Positions 26,042-32,957 of a DNA stretch of 32,957 bases are shown here, piece by piece. The translations under genes and the position numbers were made by a program. Position 1 is the first letter of the stretch. Each line of letters starts with the position of its first letter. Source of the stretch: Gammaproteobacteria bacterium (GTDB lineage: Bacteria > Pseudomonadota > Gammaproteobacteria > Steroidobacterales > Steroidobacteraceae); contig JANYLH010000033.1 of the NCBI GenBank assembly GCA_025357915.1, positions 1 through 32,957 of the forward strand. Reading direction: 5' to 3'. The notes beneath the pieces were generated by a model. The model was given only the letters and a program-made list of their open reading frames with translations. It did not search any database and had not been told where the DNA came from.

Positions 26042-26659
26042 ATGAATCTCCTGTCGGCCCATGACCTGCACCTCTGGCGCGGCGATCTGCACGTGCTGCG
26101 CGGGCTCAGTTTTGGCCTGGGCGCGGGCCGGTGCCTGCAGGTCACCGGCGTCAACGGCGCCGGTAAATCGACCCTGTTGCGGGCGCTGGCCGGGCTGCTG
26201 CCCCTGGAGTCGGGCGCCGTGAGCTGGCGCGGGCTCGACACGCGCAAGGACACCTTCGCATTCCACAGCGAACTGGCGTGGCTCAGCCATGGCACCGCAC
26301 TCAAAGGCGACCTGTCAGCGCCGGAGAACCTGCGTTTTTCCGCCGGACTCCGCCGCGTGTTCAGCGAGGCCGACATCGACACGGCGCTCAGTCGCGTCGG
26401 CTTCCCGCACAACGATGGACGCCTGGCGCGGCAGATGTCCGCGGGACAGCAGCGGCGCGTGGCGCTGGCGCGGGTGCTGCTGCTCGATTGCGCGCTGTGG
26501 CTGCTCGATGAGCCAACCTCGAACCTCGATACGCGTGGCCAGAATATGTTCGGCGAGATCCTGGACGCGCATCTCGAGCGCGGCGGGCTCGCCATCATTG
26601 CCACCCACCAGGCGCTGGCCGTGAGGGCGGATCGGCTGCAGGGACTGGAACTCACGTGA
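26042..26659 (+). CDS. ccmA: cytochrome c biogenesis ATPase CcmA
   Basis: This 205-residue ABC ATPase uses ATP to release holo-CcmE from CcmC with CcmB. Walker A is GVNGAGKST, the signature region is MSAGQQRRVALARVLL, and Walker B is LWLLDEPTSNLD. The frame is open upstream through the tRNA, but the Met at 26042 aligns with other CcmA starts. That ATG lies only 3 nt after the CCA of tRNA-Leu and has no ribosome site except tRNA sequence. It overlaps ccmB by 4 nt. It is the first gene of an eight-gene cytochrome c maturation operon. Confidence 0.96.
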   Translation: MNLLSAHDLHLWRGDLHVLRGLSFGLGAGRCLQVTGVNGAGKSTLLRALAGLLPLESGAVSWRGLDTRKDTFAFHSELAWLSHGTALKGDLSAPENLRFSAGLRRVFSEADIDTALSRVGFPHNDGRLARQMSAGQQRRVALARVLLLDCALWLLDEPTSNLDTRGQNMFGEILDAHLERGGLAIIATHQALAVRADRLQGLELT

Positions 26660-27354
26660 GCAACGCCACTCCAACAGCCGTGTCGAGCGCGCGTGCGGGC
26701 TGGCTTCTGGTGCAGCGCGACCTGCGGCTGGGGCTCCGTCGGCCGGGCGAGTGGCTGCAGCCGCTGGTGTTCTTCCTGGTGGTCACCACGCTGTTTCCGC
26801 TGGCGACGGACCCGCAGATGTCGCGCCTCAGAGACATCGCGCCGGGTGCTTTGTGGGTCGCTGCGTTGTTATCCTCGTTGCTGGCCCTGGAGCTGCTATT
26901 CCGTGAAGATGGTCAGGACGGCTCGCTCGAACAACTGGCAGTCTCGGGTCTGCCGCTGTCCTGGCTGCTGCTCGCCAAGACCTGCGTGCATTGGCTGATG
27001 ACGGGCCTGCCGCTGGTGCTGGCGGCGCCGCTGGTCGCAACAGCCCTGGGTGCGCCTTACGCGGCAATCCCGGGGATACTGGCCGCGCTCCTGCTGGGAA
27101 GCGTCGCGCTGAGCCTGATCGGCGCCGTGGGCGCCGGGCTCACCCTGGGGCTGCGCCGGGGCGGGGTGCTGCTGGCCCTGCTGGTGCTGCCGCTGGCGGT
27201 GCCGGTGCTGATTTTCGGGGCGCGCGCCACGGCACTGGCGATCGCGCTCGAGCCGATGGCGGCGCCGATGTATCTGCTGGGAGCGATCGTCGTGCTGAGC
27301 GCCACGCTGGCGCCGCTGGCGGCCGCGGCCGCCGTGCGCATTAGTCTGGAGTAG
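26656..27354 (+). CDS. ccmB: heme exporter/ABC permease CcmB
   Basis: This 232-residue inner-membrane protein has about six hydrophobic segments. It has the family start region LLVQRDLRLGLRRPGEWLQP and the segment LLFREDGQDGSLEQLAVSG. It forms the permease of the CcmABCD complex. The GTG start overlaps the ccmA stop (GTGA), which implies translational coupling. Confidence 0.95.
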   Translation: MSNATPTAVSSARAGWLLVQRDLRLGLRRPGEWLQPLVFFLVVTTLFPLATDPQMSRLRDIAPGALWVAALLSSLLALELLFREDGQDGSLEQLAVSGLPLSWLLLAKTCVHWLMTGLPLVLAAPLVATALGAPYAAIPGILAALLLGSVALSLIGAVGAGLTLGLRRGGVLLALLVLPLAVPVLIFGARATALAIALEPMAAPMYLLGAIVVLSATLAPLAAAAAVRISLE

Positions 27355-27356
27355 GA

Positions 27357-28094
27357 ATGAACTGGACCTGGTTTCATCGATTCGGATCCCCACCGTACTT
27401 CTACCGGGTCGCCGGCAAGATGATCCCGTGGTTCGCGTGGCTGGCCGCCATTACCGCGGTGGCTGGGCTGGTGGGAGGCCTGGGCCTCGCGCCCGCCGAT
27501 TACCAGCAGGGCGAGGGCTACCGCATCATCTTCGTACACGTGCCGGCCGCCGTCCTGTCGACCATGGCCTATTCGGTCATGGCCGTCGCTGCCGGCGTGG
27601 GGCTCATCTGGCGCATGAACGTCGCGCACGCCGTCGCGGCGAGCTGCGCCGCCGTCGGCGCCTGGTTCACCCTGGTCGCGCTCGCCACCGGGAGCCTGTG
27701 GGGGCGGCCGATGTGGGGCACGTACTGGGCATGGGATCCGCGCCTGACTTCCGAGCTGGTGCTGTTGTTCCTCTACCTCGGCTACATGGGCCTGCGCGGC
27801 GCGATCGATGACACCGCGCGCGCCGATCGCGCCAGCGCCGTGCTGGCGCTGGTCGGCGTCATCAACCTGCCCATCATTCATTACTCAGTGGATTGGTGGA
27901 ACTCACTGCACCAGGGGCACACGGTGCTGAAGTTCGGCAAGGCATCGATGCCACCGAGCATGCTGGTGCCGCTGCTGCTGATGATGCTGGCGTTCAGTTT
28001 CTATTTTGCGGCGATCCTGCTGGTGCGTGCGCGTGGCGAAGTGCTGCGCCGCGAGCGCAACGCCCGCTGGATCAGTGAAGCGATAGGGGCCTAG
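27357..28094 (+). CDS. ccmC: heme lyase accessory protein CcmC
   Basis: This 245-residue, six-helix membrane protein presents heme to CcmE. It contains the tryptophan-rich WWD-type motif WGRPMWGTYWAWD (115-127) and two heme-ligand histidines, His61 (FVHVPAA) and His185 (WWNSLHQG). It starts 2 nt after ccmB. Confidence 0.97.
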   Translation: MNWTWFHRFGSPPYFYRVAGKMIPWFAWLAAITAVAGLVGGLGLAPADYQQGEGYRIIFVHVPAAVLSTMAYSVMAVAAGVGLIWRMNVAHAVAASCAAVGAWFTLVALATGSLWGRPMWGTYWAWDPRLTSELVLLFLYLGYMGLRGAIDDTARADRASAVLALVGVINLPIIHYSVDWWNSLHQGHTVLKFGKASMPPSMLVPLLLMMLAFSFYFAAILLVRARGEVLRRERNARWISEAIGA

Positions 28095-28097
28095 ACC

Positions 28098-28262
28098 ATG
28101 ATGCACTGGCTGAACATGGGTGGTTACTGGATGTTCGTGTGGCCTTCGTACGTGCTGACGTTCCTCGCCGTCGTGCTGAACGTCTACCTGGCCCGACGGA
28201 GCCTGCAGGTCGCGAAAACCGAGGCGCGCCGGCGCGCGCAAGCGCAGGGGAGCGGTTCATGA
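28098..28262 (+). CDS. ccmD: cytochrome c biogenesis protein CcmD
   Basis: This 54-residue small membrane protein has a single hydrophobic helix (FVWPSYVLTFLAVVLNVYLA) and a basic arginine/alanine-rich cytoplasmic tail (ARRSLQVAKTEARRRAQ). Size, topology, the MGGYWMFVWPSY start and the position between ccmC and ccmE identify it. In relatives it helps release holo-CcmE. Its stop overlaps the ccmE start (ATGA). Confidence 0.93.
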   Translation: MMHWLNMGGYWMFVWPSYVLTFLAVVLNVYLARRSLQVAKTEARRRAQAQGSGS

Positions 28263-28714
28263 CTCCCCGTCAGCGACGCATGACGCTGGTGGCCGTGATC
28301 GTGGTGGGGGTGAGCCTCGCCGGTGCGCTCGCGTTGCGCGCGTTTCGTGAGAACGTGATGTTTTATTTCGACCCCACCAAAGTGGCAGCGGGCCAGGTCA
28401 AGCAGGGGCAGCGCTTCCGCCTCGGCGGCATGGTCGTCAAGGGCAGCGTACAGCGGCGCCCCGGCACGCTTGATGTGAAATTTGCGGTCACCGATTTCGC
28501 GCACACGGTGCCGGTGACCTATTCGAACGTACTGCCGGACCTGTTCAAGGAAGGGGCGGGCGTGGTGGCGCTGGGCCGGCTCGATGCCAGTGGCACCTTC
28601 GTCGCCGACGAAGTGCTGGCCAAGCACGACGAGAAATACATGCCGCCGGAAGTGACCCGGTCCCTTAAGGAAGGCCAGGCGGCTGCGGCGGCTGGCACGG
28701 AGGCGACACACTGA
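28259..28714 (+). CDS. ccmE: periplasmic heme chaperone CcmE
   Basis: This 151-residue protein has an N-terminal membrane anchor (about 9-27) and an OB-fold domain. Heme is carried covalently on His123 of the AKHDEKYMPPE motif, with Tyr127 nearby (HxxxY). FRLGGMVVKGSV and YSNVLPDLFKEGAGVVALG are family signatures. The frame is open above, but the Met at 28259 is the family start and overlaps ccmD. Confidence 0.97.
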   Translation: MTPRQRRMTLVAVIVVGVSLAGALALRAFRENVMFYFDPTKVAAGQVKQGQRFRLGGMVVKGSVQRRPGTLDVKFAVTDFAHTVPVTYSNVLPDLFKEGAGVVALGRLDASGTFVADEVLAKHDEKYMPPEVTRSLKEGQAAAAAGTEATH

Positions 28715-30678
28715 TGCTCATCGAGATCGGACATTTCGCAATGATCCTGGCGCTGGCGCTGACCGCCTGCCAGGCCTTCTTCGGCCTCGCCGGCGCGCAT
28801 CTCAATCGCGAGCGCTGGCTGGCGGTGGTGCCATCGGCGGTCGCGGGACAGTTCATCTTCCTGTGCCTCGGCACCTACACGCTGGTGCACGCCTTCGTCG
28901 TCAACGATTTCTCGGTGAAGTACGTCGCCGAGCATTCCAACTCGGCGCTGCCGCTGTTCTATCGCATCTCGGCCTTGTGGGGCGCGCACGAAGGCTCGCT
29001 GTTGCTGTGGATTTTCGTGCTGGGCCTGTGGACCATCGCCGTGGCGCTGCGCTCCGGCCACCTGCCGCGCACCTACGCCGCGCGCGTGCTGGGCGTGCTG
29101 GGCGTGGTCAATTTCGGGTTCCTGCTGTTCCTGCTCGCGACCTCAAACCCGTTCGAGCGGCTGATTCCTGCCGCCATTGACGGGAACGATCTCAATCCGC
29201 TGCTGCAGGATTTCGCGATGGCGATCCACCCGCCGATCCTCTATGCGGGGTACGTGGGCATGAGCGTCAGTTTCGCCTTCGCCTGCGCGGCGATGCTCGA
29301 GGGCCGGACGGATCATGCCTGGGCACGCTGGCAGCGGCCGTGGACGGTCATGGCCTGGGCGTTTCTCAGCTGCGGCATCGCGCTCGGCAGCTGGTGGGCC
29401 TATTACGAGTTGGGCTGGGGCGGGTGGTGGTTCTGGGATCCGGTGGAAAACGCCTCGTTCATGCCCTGGCTCGTGGGCACGGCGCTCATCCACTCGCTGG
29501 CCGTTACCGACAAGCGAGGCCTGTTCAAGAGCTGGACGCTGCTGCTGTCGGTCACCGTGTTTTCACTCAGCCTGCTCGGCACCTTCCTGGTGCGCTCCGG
29601 CGTGCTGGTGTCGGTGCATTCCTTCGCCGCCGATCCAGCCCGCGGCATATTCATCCTGTCGTTCCTGATACTTATGATTGGCGGCGCGCTCGCGCTCTAT
29701 GCCTGGCGCGCGCCCTCGCTCGGCTCCTCGGTGGGCTTCGAGATGGTCTCGCGCGAATCCTTCCTGCTGTTCAACAACATCCTGCTGGTGGTGGCGGCGG
29801 CGGTCGTGTTCGGCGGCACGCTCGCGCCCCTGATCGCCGACACCCTGCACCTGGGCACCCTGTCGGTGGGTCCACCGTACTTCAACCCGAGCTTCCTCGT
29901 GCCCATGCTACCGCTGGTGATGCTGGTGTCGATCGGCATGCACGCGCGCTGGCGGCGTGGGGCGCTGGGCGAATCGAAGCGCCGCATACTCGGCGCGCTG
30001 GCTGGCGCGCTGCTGATCGGTCTTGCGGTCACCTACGGTGCCTACGGGAGCCGGAATATCCTCACGCCGGTGGGCGCGGTCGTGGGCTTCTGGATCATCC
30101 TGTCCTCGCTGATCGATCCCATCAACCGGCTGCGGACCCGCGCCAGTCTCCCGGCAAGCCAGATCGGCATGACCATCGCGCACATCGGCCTCGGGCTGTT
30201 CGTGCTCGGCATCACGTTCGTCAAATCGAACACCATCGAGACCGACGTGGCGCTGGCGCGCGGGGAAACGAAGCAGGTGGGTGAGTACGTGTTCCGCTTT
30301 GACGGCGGCGAGAGCATTGAAGGCCCGAATTTCGATGGCTTCCGCGGCCACGTTACCGCTTCGCGCAACGGCAAGGTGGTTGCCGTACTCAAGCCGGAGA
30401 AGCGCCACTACTTCGTGCAGGGCTCGGTGATGACCGAGGCCTCCATCGACGCGAACTGGAACCGTGATCTGCTGGCGGCCCTCGGCGAAGACGTGGGCGC
30501 CGACTCCTGGAGCCTGCGCCTCCAGTACCGGCCGATGATCCGCTTTATCTGGCTGGGCGCGGCGATCATGGCGCTCGGCGGCATCACCACGCTGTTCGAC
30601 CGCCGCTATAAGGTCGCGCCGGCCGCGGCCGCCGCGCCAACAGCGCTCGTGGGCGGCAAGGCGCCCGTGACGCCATGA
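28714..30678 (+). CDS. ccmF: cytochrome c heme lyase CcmF
   Basis: This 654-residue multi-helix membrane protein joins heme from CcmE to apocytochrome c with CcmH and CcmI. The tryptophan-rich WWD domain is clear at about residues 228-255 (YYELGWGGWWFWDPVENASF). Nearby histidines that could ligate heme are in WGAHEGSLLLW, MAIHPPILYAGY and ALIHSLAVTD. The periplasmic C-terminal domain includes KPEKRHYFVQGSVMTEASI. Its ATG overlaps the ccmE stop by one base. Confidence 0.98.
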   Translation: MLIEIGHFAMILALALTACQAFFGLAGAHLNRERWLAVVPSAVAGQFIFLCLGTYTLVHAFVVNDFSVKYVAEHSNSALPLFYRISALWGAHEGSLLLWIFVLGLWTIAVALRSGHLPRTYAARVLGVLGVVNFGFLLFLLATSNPFERLIPAAIDGNDLNPLLQDFAMAIHPPILYAGYVGMSVSFAFACAAMLEGRTDHAWARWQRPWTVMAWAFLSCGIALGSWWAYYELGWGGWWFWDPVENASFMPWLVGTALIHSLAVTDKRGLFKSWTLLLSVTVFSLSLLGTFLVRSGVLVSVHSFAADPARGIFILSFLILMIGGALALYAWRAPSLGSSVGFEMVSRESFLLFNNILLVVAAAVVFGGTLAPLIADTLHLGTLSVGPPYFNPSFLVPMLPLVMLVSIGMHARWRRGALGESKRRILGALAGALLIGLAVTYGAYGSRNILTPVGAVVGFWIILSSLIDPINRLRTRASLPASQIGMTIAHIGLGLFVLGITFVKSNTIETDVALARGETKQVGEYVFRFDGGESIEGPNFDGFRGHVTASRNGKVVAVLKPEKRHYFVQGSVMTEASIDANWNRDLLAALGEDVGADSWSLRLQYRPMIRFIWLGAAIMALGGITTLFDRRYKVAPAAAAAPTALVGGKAPVTP

Positions 30679-31232
30679 AGAGATTCCTGCTGCCGCTCGG
30701 CGTCTTCGCGCTGCTGGTGATCGTGCTGGCCTTCGGCATCTACAACGCGCCGCGCAATGGTTCCAAGGTCATCGACTCGCCGCTGCTGGGCAAGCCGGCG
30801 CCCGAGTTCACGCTGCCAAAGCTCCTGGAAGCAGGGCAACCGTACGACGGCAAGTCGCTCGTCGGCGGCTGGCACCTCGTGAACGTGTGGGGCACCTGGT
30901 GCGGCGAGTGCCGCGCCGAGCACGCGACGCTGCTGCAGATCAAGGGCGAGGGCAGGGTGCCCATCCTCGGCATCGACTGGAAAGACGACGACGCCCAGGC
31001 CACCGCCTGGCTCTCGCAGCTCGGCAACCCCTACGAGACCGTCATCGCTGATCGCGACGGCCGCGTCGCCATCGACTGGGGCGTCTACGGCGCACCGGAG
31101 AGTTTCCTGGTCGATCCGCAGGGCATAGTCGTCGAGAAGCAGACGGGCGCGATGACCATGGAAGACTGGCAAAAGAAATTCCTGCCACACCTCGCGGCCA
31201 ATCCGCAGGGCAACGCCAAGGCGGGCTCATGA
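30675..31232 (+). CDS. ccmG: thioredoxin-like CcmG/DsbE
   Basis: This 185-residue, membrane-tethered periplasmic thioredoxin keeps the CxxC heme-binding cysteines of apocytochromes reduced. It has an N-terminal anchor (about 5-22), the redox site WGTWCGECRAEH (Cys76, Cys79), and the acidic/cis-Pro region YGAPESFLVD. The CGEC redox pair differs from the CPTC of E. coli DsbE. It overlaps ccmF by 4 nt. Confidence 0.97.
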   Translation: MKRFLLPLGVFALLVIVLAFGIYNAPRNGSKVIDSPLLGKPAPEFTLPKLLEAGQPYDGKSLVGGWHLVNVWGTWCGECRAEHATLLQIKGEGRVPILGIDWKDDDAQATAWLSQLGNPYETVIADRDGRVAIDWGVYGAPESFLVDPQGIVVEKQTGAMTMEDWQKKFLPHLAANPQGNAKAGS

Positions 31233-31666
31233 ACATCAGGGCACTACTGGTCACGGCGGCGCTATGCTGGAGCGCGCTGGCCCTCGCGGTCGACAACACG
31301 CCGCCGCTCCCGGATCCGCTCATGCAGCAGCGCTACATCGCGCTCATCAACGAGTTCCGCTGCATGCAGTGCCAGAACGAGGCGCTGGCCGATTCCAACG
31401 TGAGCCTGGCCGCCGACCTGCGCCTCGAGGTGCACGATCTCATCCTCAAGGGCAAGAGCGACGATGAGATCCGCGACTATCTGGTCGCGCGTTACGGCGA
31501 GTTCATCCTGTTCCGTCCGCGCATGAGCCTGCGCAATGCCTGGTTGTGGGCTGCTCCGGCCGTGATGCTGCTGGGCGGGATCGGCATTGCCCTGCGCGTG
31601 ATGCGCAAGCGCGCCCAGCTGCCGATCACGGACGAAGACGCCAGCGACTCAACCACCGACGCATGA
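31229..31666 (+). CDS. ccmH: cytochrome c biogenesis protein CcmH
   Basis: This 145-residue protein has a signal peptide, the redox motif FRCMQCQN (Cys45, Cys48), SDDEIRDYLVARYGEFILFRPR, and one C-terminal transmembrane helix (about 105-122). It is the short CcmH/CycL type. The TPR domain fused to it in E. coli is encoded separately by the next gene. It overlaps ccmG and ccmI by 4 nt each. Confidence 0.96.
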   Translation: MNIRALLVTAALCWSALALAVDNTPPLPDPLMQQRYIALINEFRCMQCQNEALADSNVSLAADLRLEVHDLILKGKSDDEIRDYLVARYGEFILFRPRMSLRNAWLWAAPAVMLLGGIGIALRVMRKRAQLPITDEDASDSTTDA

Positions 31667-32646
31667 GCGCCTTCATCATCTGGGCGGCGCTGTGTGTCGC
31701 CGCCGCGGCGCTGTTTGTGAGCGTGCCGCTGCTGCGTGCGCGCAGCGGCGGCGAACCGCAGGAACCCGTAGTGGGCACCGCCGCCGGTGCGCTGGTGGCG
31801 CTCGCCGCCGCGATGCTCTATCCGCAGTGGAGCAACTGGTCGTGGCACGCTGCTCCGCCAGCACAGAGCGATTCGGTGACTGCGTTGCTGGCCGCCACGC
31901 TTGAAAAGCCGGACGACGTGCAGGCCTGGCTCAACCTGGGCCGCGGCTACCTGCGCATCACCCAGTGGCCGCTCGCGCGCCGCAGCTTTCAGCACGCCGA
32001 TCGCCTCAGCAAGGGCGGCAACGCCGAGGCGCTCGCCGGCCTCGGTGAAACCATCGTCTTCGAGAACAACGGCAACGAGACGGCCGATGCCGAGGCGCTC
32101 TTCAACCGCGCGCTGCAACTGGACCCGCGCTCCCCGCAGGCGCTGTTCTATACCGGCGTGGCGCTGCTGAACGCGGGCAAGCTTGCCGACGCCAGGACAC
32201 GCTTCGCCACGATGCGCGACCTGGGGCCGCCACCGCAGGTCATTGACGCACTCGACAAGCAGATCGCCGCCATCGATGTGCAACTTGCGCGGCTCAAGCC
32301 CGACCCGGCCACCGCCATACACCTGCAGGTGGCACTCGCGGCAACACTAGCCGGCAAGGTGCCACCGGGCGCTATCCTGTTCGTGTTCGTGCGCTCGCCG
32401 CAGGGCGGGCCACCGCTGGCGGTCAAACGCCTGGCCCCGCAATTTCCGCAGCAGGTCGAGCTCTCGGCCGCAGACTCCGTAATCGCCGGCAATAGCATTG
32501 AGCCTGGCCAGCGCGTCGAAGTCATGGCGCGGGTCTCTGCGAGCGGTACACCGACGGCGAGCTCGGGCGACCTTTACGGCGTGCTCAAGGTAATCGCGGG
32601 CGCCAGGGCTGGACACGTCTTGCAGATCGACCGGCGCAGCCCCTGA
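31663..32646 (+). CDS. ccmI: cytochrome c biogenesis protein CcmI (TPR)
   Basis: This 327-residue apocytochrome chaperone has two N-terminal transmembrane helices (about 1-20 and 38-55), then TPR repeats (DDVQAWLNLGRGYLRITQWP, NAEALAGLGETIVF, DPRSPQALFYTGVALLNAG), and a C-terminal periplasmic beta domain (LQVALAATLAGKVPPGAILF). It binds the C-terminus of apocytochrome c and delivers it to CcmFH. The frame is open from 31546, but the ATG at 31663 overlaps the ccmH stop (ATGA). It is the last gene of the ccm operon. Confidence 0.94.
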   Translation: MSAFIIWAALCVAAAALFVSVPLLRARSGGEPQEPVVGTAAGALVALAAAMLYPQWSNWSWHAAPPAQSDSVTALLAATLEKPDDVQAWLNLGRGYLRITQWPLARRSFQHADRLSKGGNAEALAGLGETIVFENNGNETADAEALFNRALQLDPRSPQALFYTGVALLNAGKLADARTRFATMRDLGPPPQVIDALDKQIAAIDVQLARLKPDPATAIHLQVALAATLAGKVPPGAILFVFVRSPQGGPPLAVKRLAPQFPQQVELSAADSVIAGNSIEPGQRVEVMARVSASGTPTASSGDLYGVLKVIAGARAGHVLQIDRRSP

Positions 32647-32651
32647 CTCAG

Positions 32652-32670
32652 GGCGAATGCCCGGGTCCCC
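32652..32670 (+). terminator. weak hairpin after ccmI
   Basis: GGGC (32651-32654) pairs with GCCC (32659-32662) around GAAT, 5 nt after the ccmI stop, followed by GGGTCCCCTGATTCC. The stem is short and there is no T-run, so termination here is only a possibility. Confidence 0.25.
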
Positions 32671-32725
32671 TGATTCCTCATTTACCATAATATACATTAT
32701 GCGAACTCGGCCTGATCCCTCATTT
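32669..32725. repeat. 15-bp direct repeats flanking a palindromic AT-rich core
   Basis: CCTGATTCCTCATTT (32669-32683) recurs as CCTGATCCCTCATTT (32711-32725), a 42-bp period with one mismatch. Between them CATAAT (32686-32691) and ATTATG (32696-32701) form an inverted repeat around ATAC. This is the only AT-rich DNA before the next gene, so it may be an operator/promoter for the lipoprotein gene. Confidence 0.55.
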
Positions 32726-32748
32726 GCACCCCGTACGTGGGCTTCCGT

Positions 32749-32957
32749 ATGGACCGCAGCGCGCGGGCTCTGCTATATCTCCCCGCCTTGAGACACGAAC
32801 GCCATATTTCTGTGCTGCTGCTGCTCGCGATGGCAGGCTGCGTCGCTGCGCCCCCTGCGGCGCCTCCGAGGGTCACAACCATGCCCGCGGCGACGCCAAG
32901 CGCGCCCGAGGGTCAGTCCGCGACAGCGACGCCTGCGGCGCCCCAGGTGTCTGCGCC
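32749..32957 (+). CDS. N-terminus of a proline/alanine-rich lipoprotein, cut by the window end
   Basis: The frame runs from the ATG at 32749 to the window edge (69 full codons). It encodes a basic start, a hydrophobic run SVLLLLAMAG and a lipobox Cys31 (AMAGC), then VAAPPAAPPRVTTMPAATP, a low-complexity Pro/Ala/Thr stretch typical of a lipoprotein tether. A GTG at 32737 and a TTG near 32788 are alternative starts; the latter would give a shorter, more usual signal peptide. The function cannot be told from this part. Confidence 0.65.
   Translation, partial: MDRSARALLYLPALRHERHISVLLLLAMAGCVAAPPAAPPRVTTMPAATPSAPEGQSATATPAAPQVSA

Noticed and set aside
25731-26045. Open frames running through the tRNA-Leu/intron region on both strands
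   Set aside because: They cross tRNA exons and the ribozyme core; the RNA structure explains the sequence fully.

Overview
The window is GC-rich DNA from a gammaproteobacterium. The evidence is the order thrS-infC-rpmI-rplT-pheS-pheT-ihfA-merR, a Gly-Cys-Leu tRNA cluster that matches E. coli glyW-cysT-leuZ, and a complete System I (ccmABCDEFGHI) cytochrome c maturation operon. The TonB-dependent receptor, the MipA-like porin and a Cu/Ag RND pump suggest a free-living environmental lineage, perhaps near Steroidobacterales or Nevskiales. That placement is inferred from protein flavour only.

Positions 1-6620: the 3' part of a CusA-type metal efflux pump runs rightward and converges on a leftward block of an alpha/beta hydrolase, an unusual long aldehyde dehydrogenase and a beta-propeller lipoprotein. 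Positions 6621-10881 are an accessory, partly decayed stretch. It holds a low-coding spacer with a 12-bp copy of a tRNA-Asn T-arm sequence, a small protein gene overlapping a nucleotidyltransferase gene that has lost its catalytic core, an alkaline-phosphatase-superfamily lipoprotein whose domain appears circularly permuted, a complete IS3-family element (9461-10662), and a palindrome cluster next to tRNA-Asn.

Positions 10882-21800 are core information processing: tRNA-Asn and an aspartate aminotransferase run leftward. uvrB, tRNA-Val, thrS, infC (AUA start), rpmI, rplT, pheS, pheT, ihfA, a MerR-type regulator and tRNA-Pro run rightward. thrS sits 23 nt behind tRNA-Val, and the translation genes are tightly packed.

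Positions 22027-25481 encode two outer-membrane proteins. Positions 25507-32646 are a tRNA promoter, tRNA-Gly(GCC), tRNA-Cys(GCA), a tRNA-Leu(UAA) interrupted by a 225-nt group I intron, and then ccmA, which starts 3 nt after the tRNA-Leu CCA. The ccm genes overlap one another or nearly so, through ccmI. The window ends in the signal peptide region of another lipoprotein.

The two most notable observations are the group I intron in the tRNA-Leu(UAA) gene, abutting ccmA, and the permuted PafA-like phosphatase.
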